A stretch of 64,000 bases of DNA from Kitasatospora albolonga (GTDB taxonomy: Bacteria; Actinomycetota; Actinomycetes; Streptomycetales; Streptomycetaceae), in assembly GCA_002082585.1 (NCBI GenBank), contig CP020563.1, positions 6,876,001-6,940,000 on the forward strand, given 5' to 3'. A program made the position numbers and the translations under genes. Below, one piece after another: positions 1-9,127 of the stretch (the stretch's first letter is position 1; every line of letters starts with the position of its first letter). A model generated the notes under the pieces. It was not told where the DNA came from. It saw nothing but the letters and a program-made list of their open reading frames with translations, and made no database searches.

Positions 1-9
1 ACCGAGCGC

Positions 10-42
10 GGGCGGCCCGGGGGTTTCCTCCCCGGGCCGCCC
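10..42. terminator. Strong GC-rich hairpin at left edge
   Basis: Two perfect 13-bp complementary arms (10-22 and 30-42) enclose a 7-nt loop. There is no T-run, as is usual for Streptomyces terminators. It probably ends a gene lying left of the window, or serves both converging transcripts together with the next hairpin. Confidence 0.6.
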
Positions 43-79
43 GCCCGCGTTGCGGCCTCACCAGCGGCACGACGTGGGA

Positions 80-125
80 CATGGCGATGCCCACCACTCC
101 ACGGGGGGTGGTGGGCATCGCCATG
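80..125 (-). terminator. Terminator hairpin after the DUF5949 gene
   Basis: Perfect 18-bp arms (80-97 and 108-125) with a 10-nt loop lie 25 bp beyond the stop codon of the minus-strand DUF5949 gene. Position and stem strength fit an intrinsic terminator. Confidence 0.7.
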
Positions 126-149
126 CCCGGGGGACCGGGAGCGGGAGGG

Positions 150-650
150 TCAGCCGATCGAGCGGACCGGGAGGAGGCAGTGCGCGGCGGTGCGGACGAC
201 CTCCTCGTTCGCCGCGAAGGCCCGCAGCTGGTCCTCGCTGACCGGCTGCCCCGGAACGGCCTCCGGCCACGGGGCGGTGGCGAACATGCCGTACACCTGG
301 CCCTGCGCCAGAGCGGCCGCGACCCACTCCGCGGGGGCCGGGTACTGCGCCTTGAGGTGAGGCATCGTCAGGACCGCCTGGCCCGCCTGGACGAGCAGCT
401 TCACCTGGATGCCCGGCGCCTCGGCCGCGTCCTGGATCGGGCCGCCGACCTGGAGGCCCGCCCGCTCCAGCGCGATGCGCAGCGCCTCCCGGCCGACCTC
501 CGGGCCCTCCTGCCCGTCGCCCAGCGAGTAGGCGAGGAGATAGGCGGTGTCCTGGTCGGCGTCGGGCTGCCGACTGCTCCAGCCGATCAGGATCTGGGTG
601 CCCAGCTGGGCCAGGGTGAACGTGCCGGCGGAGGTCTGAGGTGTGGTCAT
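150..650 (-). CDS. DUF5949 family protein
   Basis: A 166-residue protein of a streptomycete family of unknown function that I recognise from the pattern LAQLGTQ near the N-terminus, YLLAYSLGD around residue 35-45, and a C-terminal AHCLLP segment. No signal peptide or membrane segment is seen, so it should be cytoplasmic. The ATG at 650 is chosen because the family normally begins with MT(T/S) followed by this region; 16 codons of upstream frame look like untranslated sequence. It is a single gene, divergent from rsgA and ended by a strong hairpin. Function cannot be inferred. Confidence 0.75.
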   Translation of the reverse strand: MTTPQTSAGTFTLAQLGTQILIGWSSRQPDADQDTAYLLAYSLGDGQEGPEVGREALRIALERAGLQVGGPIQDAAEAPGIQVKLLVQAGQAVLTMPHLKAQYPAPAEWVAAALAQGQVYGMFATAPWPEAVPGQPVSEDQLRAFAANEEVVRTAAHCLLPVRSIG

Positions 651-995
651 GACCGGCACCCTAACGGCCCCGGACCGGTCGTTATGCATGCGTATCACCC
701 GATCGAGGGAGACCGGTGAGATCCCGGGGCAACTCCGGCCCGGGCGCCGGAAAACCTGTTGACGCCGCCGGGAGCGGCGGGGCTAGGCTCAGCCACGAAC
801 AGGAACCCGGACCATCAGGAACCAGGAGGTGAGGACATTGATGACGGTCATCGCGACGGGCACTGCCCGCAACCGGAAGAGCATCGTTCCCACCCCCGTG
901 GCCACCGGCTGACCCACACCACGTACATCACGTACGTCTCCTTGACCTCCCGCGCCGAACGCGCGGTGCCGGGGCCACCCTGTGAAGGGTTTCCC

Positions 996-2159
996 TTGTC
1001 TTTGTCTTTCCTGTTTTCTTCTTCTCCGTCCGCCTCGCACCCGCTGGCTCCGTACGGCTGGGACGACGGCTGGGCGGCCGTCTTCTCCCCCTGCGCCGAG
1101 CAGGGTCTCGTGCCGGGGCGAGTGGTGCGCGTGGACCGCGGTCAGTGCGACGTGGTCACCCCCGACGGCCCGGTCCGGGCCGACACCGCGTTCGTGGTGC
1201 CGCGCGACCCGATGCGGATCGTCTGCACCGGCGACTGGGTGGCGCTCGACGCGGACGGCGACCCGCGGTTCGTCCGTACGCTGCTGCCGCGCCGCAGCGC
1301 CTTCGTCCGCTCGACCTCGTCGGAGCGGTCCGAGGGGCAGGTCCTCGCCACGAACATCGACCACATCGCCATCTGCGTCTCGCTCGCCGTCGAACTCGAC
1401 CTCGGGCGGATCGAGCGCTTCCTCGCGCTCGCCCTGTCCAGCTCCAACGGCGCCGCGCTGCTGGGCGGCGGACACGGCACCGGGGAGCACCGGCCCGAGC
1501 CGCTCGTCGTCCTCACCAAGGCCGACCTGGTGCCCGACGCCGTCACCCTCTCCCACCTCGTCCAGGACATCGAGGCCATCGCCCCCGGCGTCCAGGTGCT
1601 GCCCGTCAGCTCCACCACGGGGGAGGGGCTCGACGTCCTGGGGGCCGTCGTCTCCGGCGGTACGAGCGTGCTGCTCGGCATCTCCGGGGCGGGCAAGTCC
1701 ACCCTCGCCAACACCCTGCTGGGCCTGGACGTGATGGAGGTGCGGGCCGCCCGGGAGGTCGACGGCAAGGGCCGGCACACCACCACGACCCGCAACCTGC
1801 TCGTCCTGCCGCAGGGGGGCGTCCTCATCGACACCCCCGGGCTGCGCGGGGTGGGCCTGTTCGACGCCGGGACCGGGGTCGGCGAGCTCTTCTCCGAGAT
1901 CGAGGAGCTGGCGGCCCGGTGCCGGTTCCACGACTGCGCCCACCTGAGCGAACCCGGGTGCGCGGTCCTCGGCGCGCTGGCGGACGGCTCCCTGCCCGAC
2001 CGGCGGCTGGAGAGCTACCGCAAGCTGCTGCGCGAGAACCAGCGGATCGTCGCCAAGACCGACGCCCGGGTGCGCTCGGAGATCCTGAAGGACTGGAAGC
2101 GCAAGGGCGCCGAGGGGCGCGCGGCGGGGCGGGCCAAGCGCGGGGGCCGGGTGCGGTAG
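996..2159 (+). CDS. rsgA: Ribosome small-subunit-dependent GTPase RsgA
   Basis: A circularly permuted GTPase that acts late in 30S ribosomal subunit maturation. The order of motifs shows the permutation: an N-terminal OB-fold region, then G4 TKAD (residues 174-177), G1 GISGAGKST (228-236) and G3 DTPG (from 279). A C-terminal zinc knuckle follows, with C309, C314, H316 and C322. Length (387 aa) fits the family. The start is taken as TTG at 996: GAAGGG lies 6 nt upstream and the family N-terminus (about 15 residues before the YGWDDGW motif) fits. No ATG or GTG sits near this point in frame. It is monocistronic, followed by a 14-bp hairpin. Confidence 0.93.
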   Translation: MSLSFLFSSSPSASHPLAPYGWDDGWAAVFSPCAEQGLVPGRVVRVDRGQCDVVTPDGPVRADTAFVVPRDPMRIVCTGDWVALDADGDPRFVRTLLPRRSAFVRSTSSERSEGQVLATNIDHIAICVSLAVELDLGRIERFLALALSSSNGAALLGGGHGTGEHRPEPLVVLTKADLVPDAVTLSHLVQDIEAIAPGVQVLPVSSTTGEGLDVLGAVVSGGTSVLLGISGAGKSTLANTLLGLDVMEVRAAREVDGKGRHTTTTRNLLVLPQGGVLIDTPGLRGVGLFDAGTGVGELFSEIEELAARCRFHDCAHLSEPGCAVLGALADGSLPDRRLESYRKLLRENQRIVAKTDARVRSEILKDWKRKGAEGRAAGRAKRGGRVR

Positions 2160-2177
2160 CCGGGTACGGCGGTCGCC

Positions 2178-2221
2178 GGGGCCGTACGGCGTCACCTCGC
2201 GCTCCGGCGCCGTACGGCCCC
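2178..2221 (+). terminator. Terminator hairpin after rsgA
   Basis: Perfect 14-bp arms (2178-2191 and 2208-2221) with a 16-nt loop; each arm itself holds the palindrome CCGTACGG. It begins 19 bp after the rsgA stop codon. Confidence 0.6.
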
Positions 2222-2289
2222 GGCACCCGTACGCCTCGACGTCCGAAAACCGCGAGTGCGGCAGCGGCGGCTGCCGCACACTGGACGGT

Positions 2290-3825
2290 GTGATGGACGA
2301 CCGGAGCAGGTACGAGGCGGTGAGCAGCCGTGACGCGCGGTTCGACGGCGCGTTCTTCTTCGCCGTCGTGACCACCGGCATCTACTGCCGCCCCAGCTGC
2401 CCCGCCGTCACCCCCAAACGTGCCAACGTGCGCTTCTACCCGACGGCCGCCGCCGCCCAGGCGGGCGGCTTCCGGGCCTGTCGGCGCTGCCGCCCCGACG
2501 CCGTACCCGGCTCCGCCGAGTGGAACGTGCGCGCCGATGTCGTCGGCCGCGCGATGCGGCTCATCGGCGACGGCGTGGTGGACCGCGAGGGCGTCCCCGG
2601 ACTCGCCGGGCGGCTCGGCTACAGCGCCCGGCAGGTCCAGCGTCAGCTCAACGCCGAGCTCGGCGCCGGACCCGTCGCGCTCGCCCGCGCCCAGCGCTCC
2701 CACACCGCCCGGGTGCTCCTCCAGACCACCGGCCTGCCGGTCACCGAGATCGCCTTCGCCGCCGGGTTCGCCAGTGTGCGGCAGTTCAACGACACCATCC
2801 GCCGGATCTACGCCCGCACCCCCAGTGCCCTGCGCGCGGAGGCCGGGACCGGACTCGGCGGGGGCCGGGCCACGGGGCTGCGCGCCGGGGTTCCGCTGCG
2901 GCTCGCCCATCGGGGCCCGTATGCCGCCGGAGCCCTGTTCGACCTGCTGGGCGAGCGGGCCGTGGCCCGGACCGAGGAGCTGGCCGGGCCCCGGGGGCGC
3001 CGCACCTACCGGCGTACGCTGCGGCTGCCGTACGGGACCGGGATCGCCGCCGTCGACGAGGCGTCCCCCGGACCGTGGCTGGAGGCCCGTATCCACCTCA
3101 CCGATCTGCGCGACCTGACCACCGCCGTACAGCGGCTGCGGCGCCTGTTCGACCTGGACGCCGACCCGTACGCCGTCGACGAGGCCCTGGCGGCCGACCC
3201 CCGGCTCGCCCCGCTGGTCGCCGCCTGCCCCGGGCTGCGCTCGCCGGGGGCGGCGGACCCGGAGGAGGAGGCCGTACGGGCGCTGGTGGGGCGGGAGCGG
3301 GCCGAGGCGCTGGTCGAGCGGTACGGGAAGGTGCTGGACGTGCCGTGCGGGGCGCTCACCCATGTCTTCCCCGAGCCGGGCGTCCTGGCCGGTGCCGTGA
3401 CCGAACCCGCCCTGCGCGCCCTGGCCGCCGCGCTCGCCGACGGGGACCTGCGGCTGGACGCGGGGGCCGACCGGGAGGAGGCAGAACGGATGCTGGGCAC
3501 CCTGCCCGGGGTGGACCGGCGGACCGCCGCGCTGATCCGGATGCGGGCGCTCGGGGACCCGGACGTCGACCCGTACGGCACACCGGGCGCCGAGCGGTGG
3601 CGGCCGTGGCGCTCGTACGCCGTACGCCACCTGGAGTGCGCCGAGCGGAGGCCCGCCCGGGGCGGGCGCCCTCAGCCCCAGAGCAGCGCGCCCAGCCATG
3701 CCCCCGCCACCAGCAGACAGGCGAACAGCTCCACCAGCACCGCGTACCCGGTCGCCCGCATCACCGAGCGCACGGACGCCCACCCCGCCCCGCGACTGCC
3801 CAGCCGCAGCCGCTCCACCCCGTAG
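2290..3825 (+). CDS. Ada-AraC-AlkA type protein, glycosylase half damaged
   Basis: Built like the actinobacterial fusions of an Ada methylphosphotriester sensor, an AraC-type DNA-binding domain and an AlkA 3-methyladenine glycosylase. The sensor keeps all four zinc/methyl-acceptor cysteines (C33, C37, C64, C67). The AraC helices occupy about residues 85-185 and AlkA-like sequence about 195-450, with a helix-hairpin-helix remnant LPGVDRRTA near 405. Between DPDVDP (about 422-428) and ERWRPW only about 7 residues remain where AlkA proteins have about 24, so the segment with the catalytic aspartate is gone. The last 50 codons run antisense over the DUF456 gene and resemble no AlkA tail. Sensing and regulation may survive; base excision probably does not. 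GTG 2290 or ATG 2293 are equally possible starts. Confidence 0.75.
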   Translation: MMDDRSRYEAVSSRDARFDGAFFFAVVTTGIYCRPSCPAVTPKRANVRFYPTAAAAQAGGFRACRRCRPDAVPGSAEWNVRADVVGRAMRLIGDGVVDREGVPGLAGRLGYSARQVQRQLNAELGAGPVALARAQRSHTARVLLQTTGLPVTEIAFAAGFASVRQFNDTIRRIYARTPSALRAEAGTGLGGGRATGLRAGVPLRLAHRGPYAAGALFDLLGERAVARTEELAGPRGRRTYRRTLRLPYGTGIAAVDEASPGPWLEARIHLTDLRDLTTAVQRLRRLFDLDADPYAVDEALAADPRLAPLVAACPGLRSPGAADPEEEAVRALVGRERAEALVERYGKVLDVPCGALTHVFPEPGVLAGAVTEPALRALAAALADGDLRLDAGADREEAERMLGTLPGVDRRTAALIRMRALGDPDVDPYGTPGAERWRPWRSYAVRHLECAERRPARGGRPQPQSSAPSHAPATSRQANSSTSTAYPVARITERTDAHPAPRLPSRSRSTP

Positions 3826-4154
3826 ATCGCCCCCACGAACCCGGCGACCCCGCCCACCACGGGCACCACGAAGAACCCCACGATCCCCGCGACCCCGCCG
3901 ATCAGCACCGTCCGGCGGGGCGCCCCCGACTCACCCGGGCGGCGCGGCGGCAGCAGCGGCTTGAGGGCCTGGTTCAGCAGCATCAGGGCGGTCGCGCCGA
4001 TCAGGACCCCCCAGGCCGTCGGGGTCATGTCCGTCAGCGCCCACCACAGCACCGCGGCCCAGACGATCGCCTGCCCCGGCACGCCCGGCACCAGCACCCC
4101 GACCAGGCCCAGCAGCATGACCAGGCCCACGGCGACGAGCTGCCACACACTCAT
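3672..4154 (-). CDS. DUF456 family membrane protein
   Basis: A 160-residue integral membrane protein of the DUF456 family. It has four or more hydrophobic segments: about residues 5-25 and 27-45, then 50-67, a polar loop PPRRPGESGAPRR near 70-82, then 84-118, and a last helix near 135-158. Glycine-rich helices such as GGVAGIVGFFVVPVVGG are typical of the family. Biochemical role is unknown. The 3' end is overlapped antisense by the degenerate tail of the Ada/AlkA-like gene, which makes that tail, not this gene, the suspect reading frame. Confidence 0.85.
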   Translation of the reverse strand: MSVWQLVAVGLVMLLGLVGVLVPGVPGQAIVWAAVLWWALTDMTPTAWGVLIGATALMLLNQALKPLLPPRRPGESGAPRRTVLIGGVAGIVGFFVVPVVGGVAGFVGAIYGVERLRLGSRGAGWASVRSVMRATGYAVLVELFACLLVAGAWLGALLWG

Positions 4155-4278
4155 TCGACCAGCGTGCCGGAGAGTCCCCGGCTCCGCCCGTCAGCGCACC
4201 CGGCTACCTGCGCCGATGGAGCCCCGGCGACCTGCGCCGATGGCGCGGCTCGGCCGGGTGGGGTGGCCGATGGGCACC

Positions 4279-5271
4279 TCAGCCGGGTGGGATACGGGAC
4301 ACCCAGCCCCTCTCGTACGCGTGCCAGCCCAGCTGGAGCCGGGTGGAGACGCCCGTCAGCTCCATCAGCCCCTTGACCCGGCGCTGCACGGTCCGCAGCC
4401 CCAGCTCCAGCTGCTTGGCCACCCGCGCGTCGGTCAGCCCGGCCAGCAGCAGCGACAGGATCTCCAGATCCGTCGCGTCGGGTCCGGCGCACTCCTCGCG
4501 GACCCCGGCACCGTCCTCGCCCAGCCGCAGCGGCATGGCTTCCCGCCACACCGCCTCGAAGAGGCCCGTCAGGGACTCCAGCAGCCCGCTGGCGTGCACG
4601 ACCAGGGCGGCGGGCTCCGCGTCGTGCTCGGTCAGCGGCACCATCGCCAGGGTCCCGTCGGCGATCACCAGGTTCGTCGGCACCCGGTCCACCACCCGGC
4701 ACTGCTCGTCCCGGCCCAGCGCGGCCGACAGCTCCAGGGTTCCCGACGGCAGCGACAGCACCTCGCGCTCGACCACCATCCGGTGGGCGACCCCGCGCGC
4801 GGCGGCGGCTTCCCCGGACCCGTTCTCCGGCCCGGCCACCGCGACCGGCTTCCCGGAGACCAGGGCGCACACCTCGGACGCGGCCCCCAGCCGCACCTGG
4901 TGGAACCGCCGGGCGACCGCCGCCTCCCCGGTCACCACCTCCACCAGATCGTGCACCTCGGGCTCGCTCGCCTCCGCCCGGTACTCCTCGGCCAGCAGCG
5001 CGGACGCCTGCTCCGCCTGCTCCAGCTCGTGCCGCTGCCGGACCAGCAGCGCCCCCAGCGCCACACCGGGCGGCGCCGCCACCCAGCGGCCCGGGCGGGA
5101 CGAGGACCGCGCCGCCAGCCCCTGCTGCTCCAGCCGCCGCAGCACCCGCTCGGTCTCCGCCTCCGGGAGGCACAGCCGGTGCGCGAGACCGGAGAGTTCC
5201 GCCGCCCCCGCCGCCACCAGCGTGCGGTACGCGGCTTCCTGCCTCTCGTCGAGACCTATGGCCCCCAGCAT
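4279..5271 (-). CDS. LuxR-family regulator with TrmB-like N-terminus
   Basis: A 330-residue DNA-binding regulator. The N-terminal 60 residues look like a TrmB-type winged helix (ERQEAAYRTLVAAGAAELS, then RRLEQQGL). The middle is an unassigned ligand or phospholipase-D-like region. The C-terminus (about 265-325) is a LuxR-type helix-turn-helix with LLLAGLTDARVAKQLELGLRTV. Such proteins are frequent orphan regulators in Streptomyces. The ATG at 5271 is chosen because a GGGGAGGG ribosome site precedes it. No ligand can be named. Confidence 0.85.
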   Translation of the reverse strand: MLGAIGLDERQEAAYRTLVAAGAAELSGLAHRLCLPEAETERVLRRLEQQGLAARSSSRPGRWVAAPPGVALGALLVRQRHELEQAEQASALLAEEYRAEASEPEVHDLVEVVTGEAAVARRFHQVRLGAASEVCALVSGKPVAVAGPENGSGEAAAARGVAHRMVVEREVLSLPSGTLELSAALGRDEQCRVVDRVPTNLVIADGTLAMVPLTEHDAEPAALVVHASGLLESLTGLFEAVWREAMPLRLGEDGAGVREECAGPDATDLEILSLLLAGLTDARVAKQLELGLRTVQRRVKGLMELTGVSTRLQLGWHAYERGWVSRIPPG

Positions 5272-5509
5272 TCCCCGACCCTCCCCAGTGTCGTGATCAC
5301 GCGTCGCAGCGCCCGTTCCGGCCGGTCGGCCGTGGCGGAAAAGGACCACGTCGCGAACCTGCCGCGCACATCATCCCCCGTACCTCCTGCCCCTCTGCCA
5401 CGGTGGCGTCACCGCAGTACCGACAACCTCCGGAACGGGGACCCTACTTACGGGCCACTTTTTCGGGTTGCCCCGTTTTCGGGCGGGCTTCGCGGTGGAC
5501 AATAAGGGC

Positions 5510-7270
5510 ATGAGTCAGCAGGGGGAGAAGCCCGCCGCCCATGAGGACGACTGGTGGCGGAAGCTGTACGACGAGACCGCGCCGGACACCGGTCCGAGCA
5601 GCGCGCCCGACAGCCTCGACGACCGCTTCGACTCCGTGTCGGACACGGTGAGCAGCGCGGTGGGCCACCAGCGGGACACCGCCCGCCACGCCGACCGGGA
5701 TGTCGGCCGGGGCGTCGGCCCGGACGTCGGTCCGGGGACGGCCCGGGACACGTACCCGGGGCCGGAACCGGAACGGAGACCGGAGCCGCAGCCGGAGGCG
5801 GAACGGAAACCCGACCCGCGCTCGGCCTGGGACCCGTACCGGGAGCCGGAGGCGTACGAGGAGCCGGAGCGGAAGCCGCAGGCGTACGGGACTCCTGAGG
5901 CGGCGCGGATGCCGTACGAGGAGCCGGAGCGGAAGGCGTACGGGACCACTGAGCCGGAGCGGAAGTCGTACGTGGCCCGGGATTCGGCACAGAGGCCGTA
6001 CGCAGCCCCGGAACCGAAACCGGAACTCGAACCGGAACCGGAACCGTACAGAGCCTCCGCCCCCGCCACCCCCGCCCCCGCCCCCCTCCCCGCCCCCCGC
6101 AACACCGCCTTCCCCGCCCCCTGGGAAGCCCCCTCCGGTCCGCCCGTGCCGCGCACCTTCGCCGCGCCGAAACCGCCCGAGCCCGAGCCGCCGCCCGCTC
6201 CTCCGGCCGCCGGACCGGTCACCGTCCCCGACCCCAGCGCCCTGCACGAACTCCCCCCGGACTGGGCCGCCAGCGACGCCCCGGCCGACGGCGGCGGGGC
6301 CCGGCCCCTCGTCGACCACCTCGGGGACCGGCCGCCCACCTACGACGCCGAGCCCGCCGCTCTGCCCGCCGCCACCTCGGAGAACCTGGACGCGCTGGTC
6401 CCGGACACCATGCTGGACGGCGCCCGGTACGGGACGTACACCCTGCGCGCCGCCTCCGTCCGGGGCGACTCCGCCCGGTTCCGGGGCGAGCCCCGGCGCG
6501 ACGCGCTGCTCACCGCCCGGTTCGGGGCGGCGGAGAGCGCCCTCGTCCTCGTCGCCGTGGCCGGGGGCGCACGAGGCAGCGAGGGGGCGCATCTCGCCGC
6601 CGCCGACGCCTGCCGCTGGATCGGGGGCGCCGTCGCCCGCAGCCACGCCCGGCTTTCCGAGGACATAAGGGCGGGCCGCCGGGGCGACCTGAAGGCGGGG
6701 CTGCACCGGCTCACCGACCGTACGTACGGCAAGCTGCGCGCCCGCGCCGCCGAACGGGGCGTCGAACCGGGGGAGTACACCACGAGCCTGCGGTGCCTGC
6801 TGCTCTCCGCCGACCCCGACTGCCGCACCCGGGTCTTCTTCGGCGTCGGCAGCGGCGGTCTCTTCCGGCTCCGGGACGGGGTCTGGCAGGACCTGGAGCC
6901 GGTGATTCCGGAGCAGCAGTCCTCCTCCTCCGGAGGCGGCGGCGCGAGCGAGGAGAGCCCGGACGGCGACCGGCTGACCATGGACCTCCAGATCACCACG
7001 CCCCCGTCCCCGTACGGCGACGACCCGCCCCCGCCGCCCGCCGAGCTGTTCCGCTTCCGGGCCTCCGTGGCCCGCCCGGGCGACACACTGCTCCTGTGCG
7101 GCAACGGGTTCGCCGAGCCGATGCGCGGCGAACCGGAGCTCCCCGCCGAGCTCGCCGAGCGCTGGGGCCCGCCCGGTCCGCCCGGGCTGCCCGCCTTCCT
7201 CGCCGACACCCAGCTCCGGATCAAGGGGTACGCCGACGACCGCACCGTCGCCGCCGTCTGGGAGGCGTAA
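5510..7270 (+). CDS. PP2C-like protein, probable pseudophosphatase
   Basis: A 586-residue protein. Residues about 70-250 are a Pro/Glu/Arg-rich disordered linker with imperfect copies of EEPERK-AYG. The C-terminal half (about 290-586) follows the PP2C_2 fold plan: RGDSARFRGEPRRDA, then VLVAVAGG, YTTSLRCLL, FFGVGSGGLFRLRDG. In active PP2C enzymes the second motif is VADG and the fourth has VGDG; here the metal-binding aspartates are G352 and S448. I therefore infer a catalytically weak or dead phosphatase that may bind a kinase or phosphoprotein partner. The ATG at 5510 has AAGG upstream. It is divergent from the LuxR gene and ended by a 15-bp hairpin. Confidence 0.75.
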   Translation: MSQQGEKPAAHEDDWWRKLYDETAPDTGPSSAPDSLDDRFDSVSDTVSSAVGHQRDTARHADRDVGRGVGPDVGPGTARDTYPGPEPERRPEPQPEAERKPDPRSAWDPYREPEAYEEPERKPQAYGTPEAARMPYEEPERKAYGTTEPERKSYVARDSAQRPYAAPEPKPELEPEPEPYRASAPATPAPAPLPAPRNTAFPAPWEAPSGPPVPRTFAAPKPPEPEPPPAPPAAGPVTVPDPSALHELPPDWAASDAPADGGGARPLVDHLGDRPPTYDAEPAALPAATSENLDALVPDTMLDGARYGTYTLRAASVRGDSARFRGEPRRDALLTARFGAAESALVLVAVAGGARGSEGAHLAAADACRWIGGAVARSHARLSEDIRAGRRGDLKAGLHRLTDRTYGKLRARAAERGVEPGEYTTSLRCLLLSADPDCRTRVFFGVGSGGLFRLRDGVWQDLEPVIPEQQSSSSGGGGASEESPDGDRLTMDLQITTPPSPYGDDPPPPPAELFRFRASVARPGDTLLLCGNGFAEPMRGEPELPAELAERWGPPGPPGLPAFLADTQLRIKGYADDRTVAAVWEA

Positions 7271-7291
7271 CCGCGCACGCCATGGGTTGAT

Positions 7292-7339
7292 GGACTCCGG
7301 AGGCCGCACGTCCGGCCGATGTTTCGGCCTCCGGAGTCC
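7292..7339 (+). terminator. Hairpin between PP2C-like gene and pyruvate oxidase
   Basis: Perfect arms of at least 14 bp (7292-7305 and 7326-7339; the next pair 7306/7325 also matches) lie 21 bp after the upstream stop and 45 bp before the next start. Terminator is the simplest reading; control of the downstream gene is possible. Confidence 0.6.
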
Positions 7340-7384
7340 GGACAGCCGACAGGGCACGGAGCAGAGGGAGAAGGGCGCGCACCC

Positions 7385-9127
7385 ATGGCCAAGCAGAACG
7401 TGGCGGAGCAGTTCGTCGACATCCTGACCAGGGCGGGCGTCAAGCGTCTGTACGGTGTTGTCGGCGACAGCCTGAACCCCGTCGTGGACGCCATCCGGCG
7501 TAACCCGTCCATCGACTGGATTCACGTCCGGCACGAGGAGACCGCCGCCTTCGCGGCCGGGGCCGAGGCCCAGATCACCGGGAACCTGGCGGCCTGCGCG
7601 GGCTCCTGCGGGCCGGGCAACCTGCACCTGATCAACGGCCTGTACGACGCGCACCGCTCGATGGCCCCGGTCCTCGCCCTCGCCTCGCACATCCCCTCCG
7701 GCGAGATCGGGCTCGGCTACTTCCAGGAGACCCATCCGGAGCTGCTGTTCCAGGAGTGCAGCCACTACAACGAGATGATCTCCAACCCGGAGCAGATGCC
7801 GCGCCTCCTCCAGACGGCCATCCAGCACGCCATCGGGCGCGGTGGCGTCAGCGTCGTGACGATGCCGGGCGACATCGCCTCCAAAACCGCACCGGAGAAG
7901 ACCGCCGAGCACGCGCTCGTCACCTCGCGGCCGACCGTACGCCCCGGCGACGACGAGATCGACAAGCTCTGCCGGATGGTGGACGAGGCCAAACGGGTGA
8001 CGCTGTTCTGCGGCAGCGGTACGGCGGGCGCGCACGCCGAGGTGATGGAGTTCGCTGAGAAGGTGAAGGCCCCGGTCGGGCACGCGCTGCGCGGCAAGGA
8101 GTGGATTCAGTACGACAACCCGTACGACGTCGGTATGAGCGGGCTGCTCGGCTACGGCGCCGCCTACGAGGCCACCCACGAGTGCGATCTGCTGATCCTG
8201 CTCGGCACGGACTTCCCGTACAACGCGTTCCTGCCGGACGACGTGAAGATCGTGCAGGTCGATGTGCGGCCCGAACACCTCGGCAGGCGTTCCAAGTTGG
8301 ACCTCGCGGTGTGGGGAGACGTCCGCGAGACGCTGCGCTGTCTGACGCCCCGGGTGAAGCCCAAGAACGACCGCAAGTTCCTCGACCGGATGCTGAAGAA
8401 GCACGCCGACGCGCTGGAGGGCGTCGTCAAGGCGTACACCCGCAAGGTCGAGAAGCACACCCCGATCCACCCCGAGTACGTGGCCTCCGTCCTGGACGAG
8501 ATGGCGGACGAGGACGCGGTGTTCACCGTCGACACCGGGATGAACAACGTGTGGGCCGCCCGCTATCTGACGCCCAACGGCAGGCGGCGGGTGATCGGTT
8601 CGTTCAGTCACGGCTCGATGGCCAACGCGCTGCCGCAGGCGGTCGGCGCCCAGTTCGTGGACCGGGAGCGGCAGGTCGTGGCGATGTCGGGCGACGGCGG
8701 GTTCTCCATGCTGATGGGCGACTTCCTGACCCTGGTCCAGTACGACCTGCCGGTGAAGGTGGTGCTGTTCAACAACTCCTCGCTCGGCATGGTGGAGTTG
8801 GAGATGATGGTCGGCGGACTGCCCGCCTACGGCACCACCAACAAGAACCCGGACTTCGCCGCCGTGGCCCGCGCCTGCGGGGCGTACGGGGTGCGGGTCG
8901 AGAAGCCCAAGCAGTTGCAGGCCGCGCTGAAGGACGCCTTCAAGCACAAGGGGCCCGCGCTGGTCGACGTGGTGACCGACCCCAACGCGCTCTCCATCCC
9001 GCCGAAGATCAAGGCCGACATGGTCACCGGCTTCGCGCTCTCGGCGAGCAAGGTCGTGCTGGACGGGGGCGTGGGCCGGATGCTCCAGATGGCCCGCTCC
9101 AACCTCCGTAATGTGCCCCGCCCTTGA
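7385..9127 (+). CDS. PoxB-type thiamine-diphosphate pyruvate oxidase/dehydrogenase
   Basis: A 580-residue enzyme of the acetolactate synthase/pyruvate oxidase superfamily. It most resembles pyruvate:quinone oxidoreductase (pyruvate to acetate and CO2, electrons to the membrane quinone). Seen: the TPP-activating glutamate in VRHEETAAFAAGA (about residue 50), CGPGNLHLINGLYDAHR (about 80-96), and the TPP/Mg motif starting GDGGFSML (about 437) and closing with the paired asparagines in FNNSS. FAD binding is expected in the middle domain from the family. The ATG at 7385 follows GGGAGAAGG. It stands alone between a hairpin and a regulator gene. Acetolactate synthase is less likely because the partner subunit is absent. 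Confidence 0.87.
   Translation: MAKQNVAEQFVDILTRAGVKRLYGVVGDSLNPVVDAIRRNPSIDWIHVRHEETAAFAAGAEAQITGNLAACAGSCGPGNLHLINGLYDAHRSMAPVLALASHIPSGEIGLGYFQETHPELLFQECSHYNEMISNPEQMPRLLQTAIQHAIGRGGVSVVTMPGDIASKTAPEKTAEHALVTSRPTVRPGDDEIDKLCRMVDEAKRVTLFCGSGTAGAHAEVMEFAEKVKAPVGHALRGKEWIQYDNPYDVGMSGLLGYGAAYEATHECDLLILLGTDFPYNAFLPDDVKIVQVDVRPEHLGRRSKLDLAVWGDVRETLRCLTPRVKPKNDRKFLDRMLKKHADALEGVVKAYTRKVEKHTPIHPEYVASVLDEMADEDAVFTVDTGMNNVWAARYLTPNGRRRVIGSFSHGSMANALPQAVGAQFVDRERQVVAMSGDGGFSMLMGDFLTLVQYDLPVKVVLFNNSSLGMVELEMMVGGLPAYGTTNKNPDFAAVARACGAYGVRVEKPKQLQAALKDAFKHKGPALVDVVTDPNALSIPPKIKADMVTGFALSASKVVLDGGVGRMLQMARSNLRNVPRP

Noticed and set aside
2520-4376. A 618-codon Arg-rich frame overlapping the Ada/AlkA-like gene
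   Set aside because: Composition is typical of an off-frame translation, and all recognisable Ada, AraC and AlkA motifs lie in the other frame.
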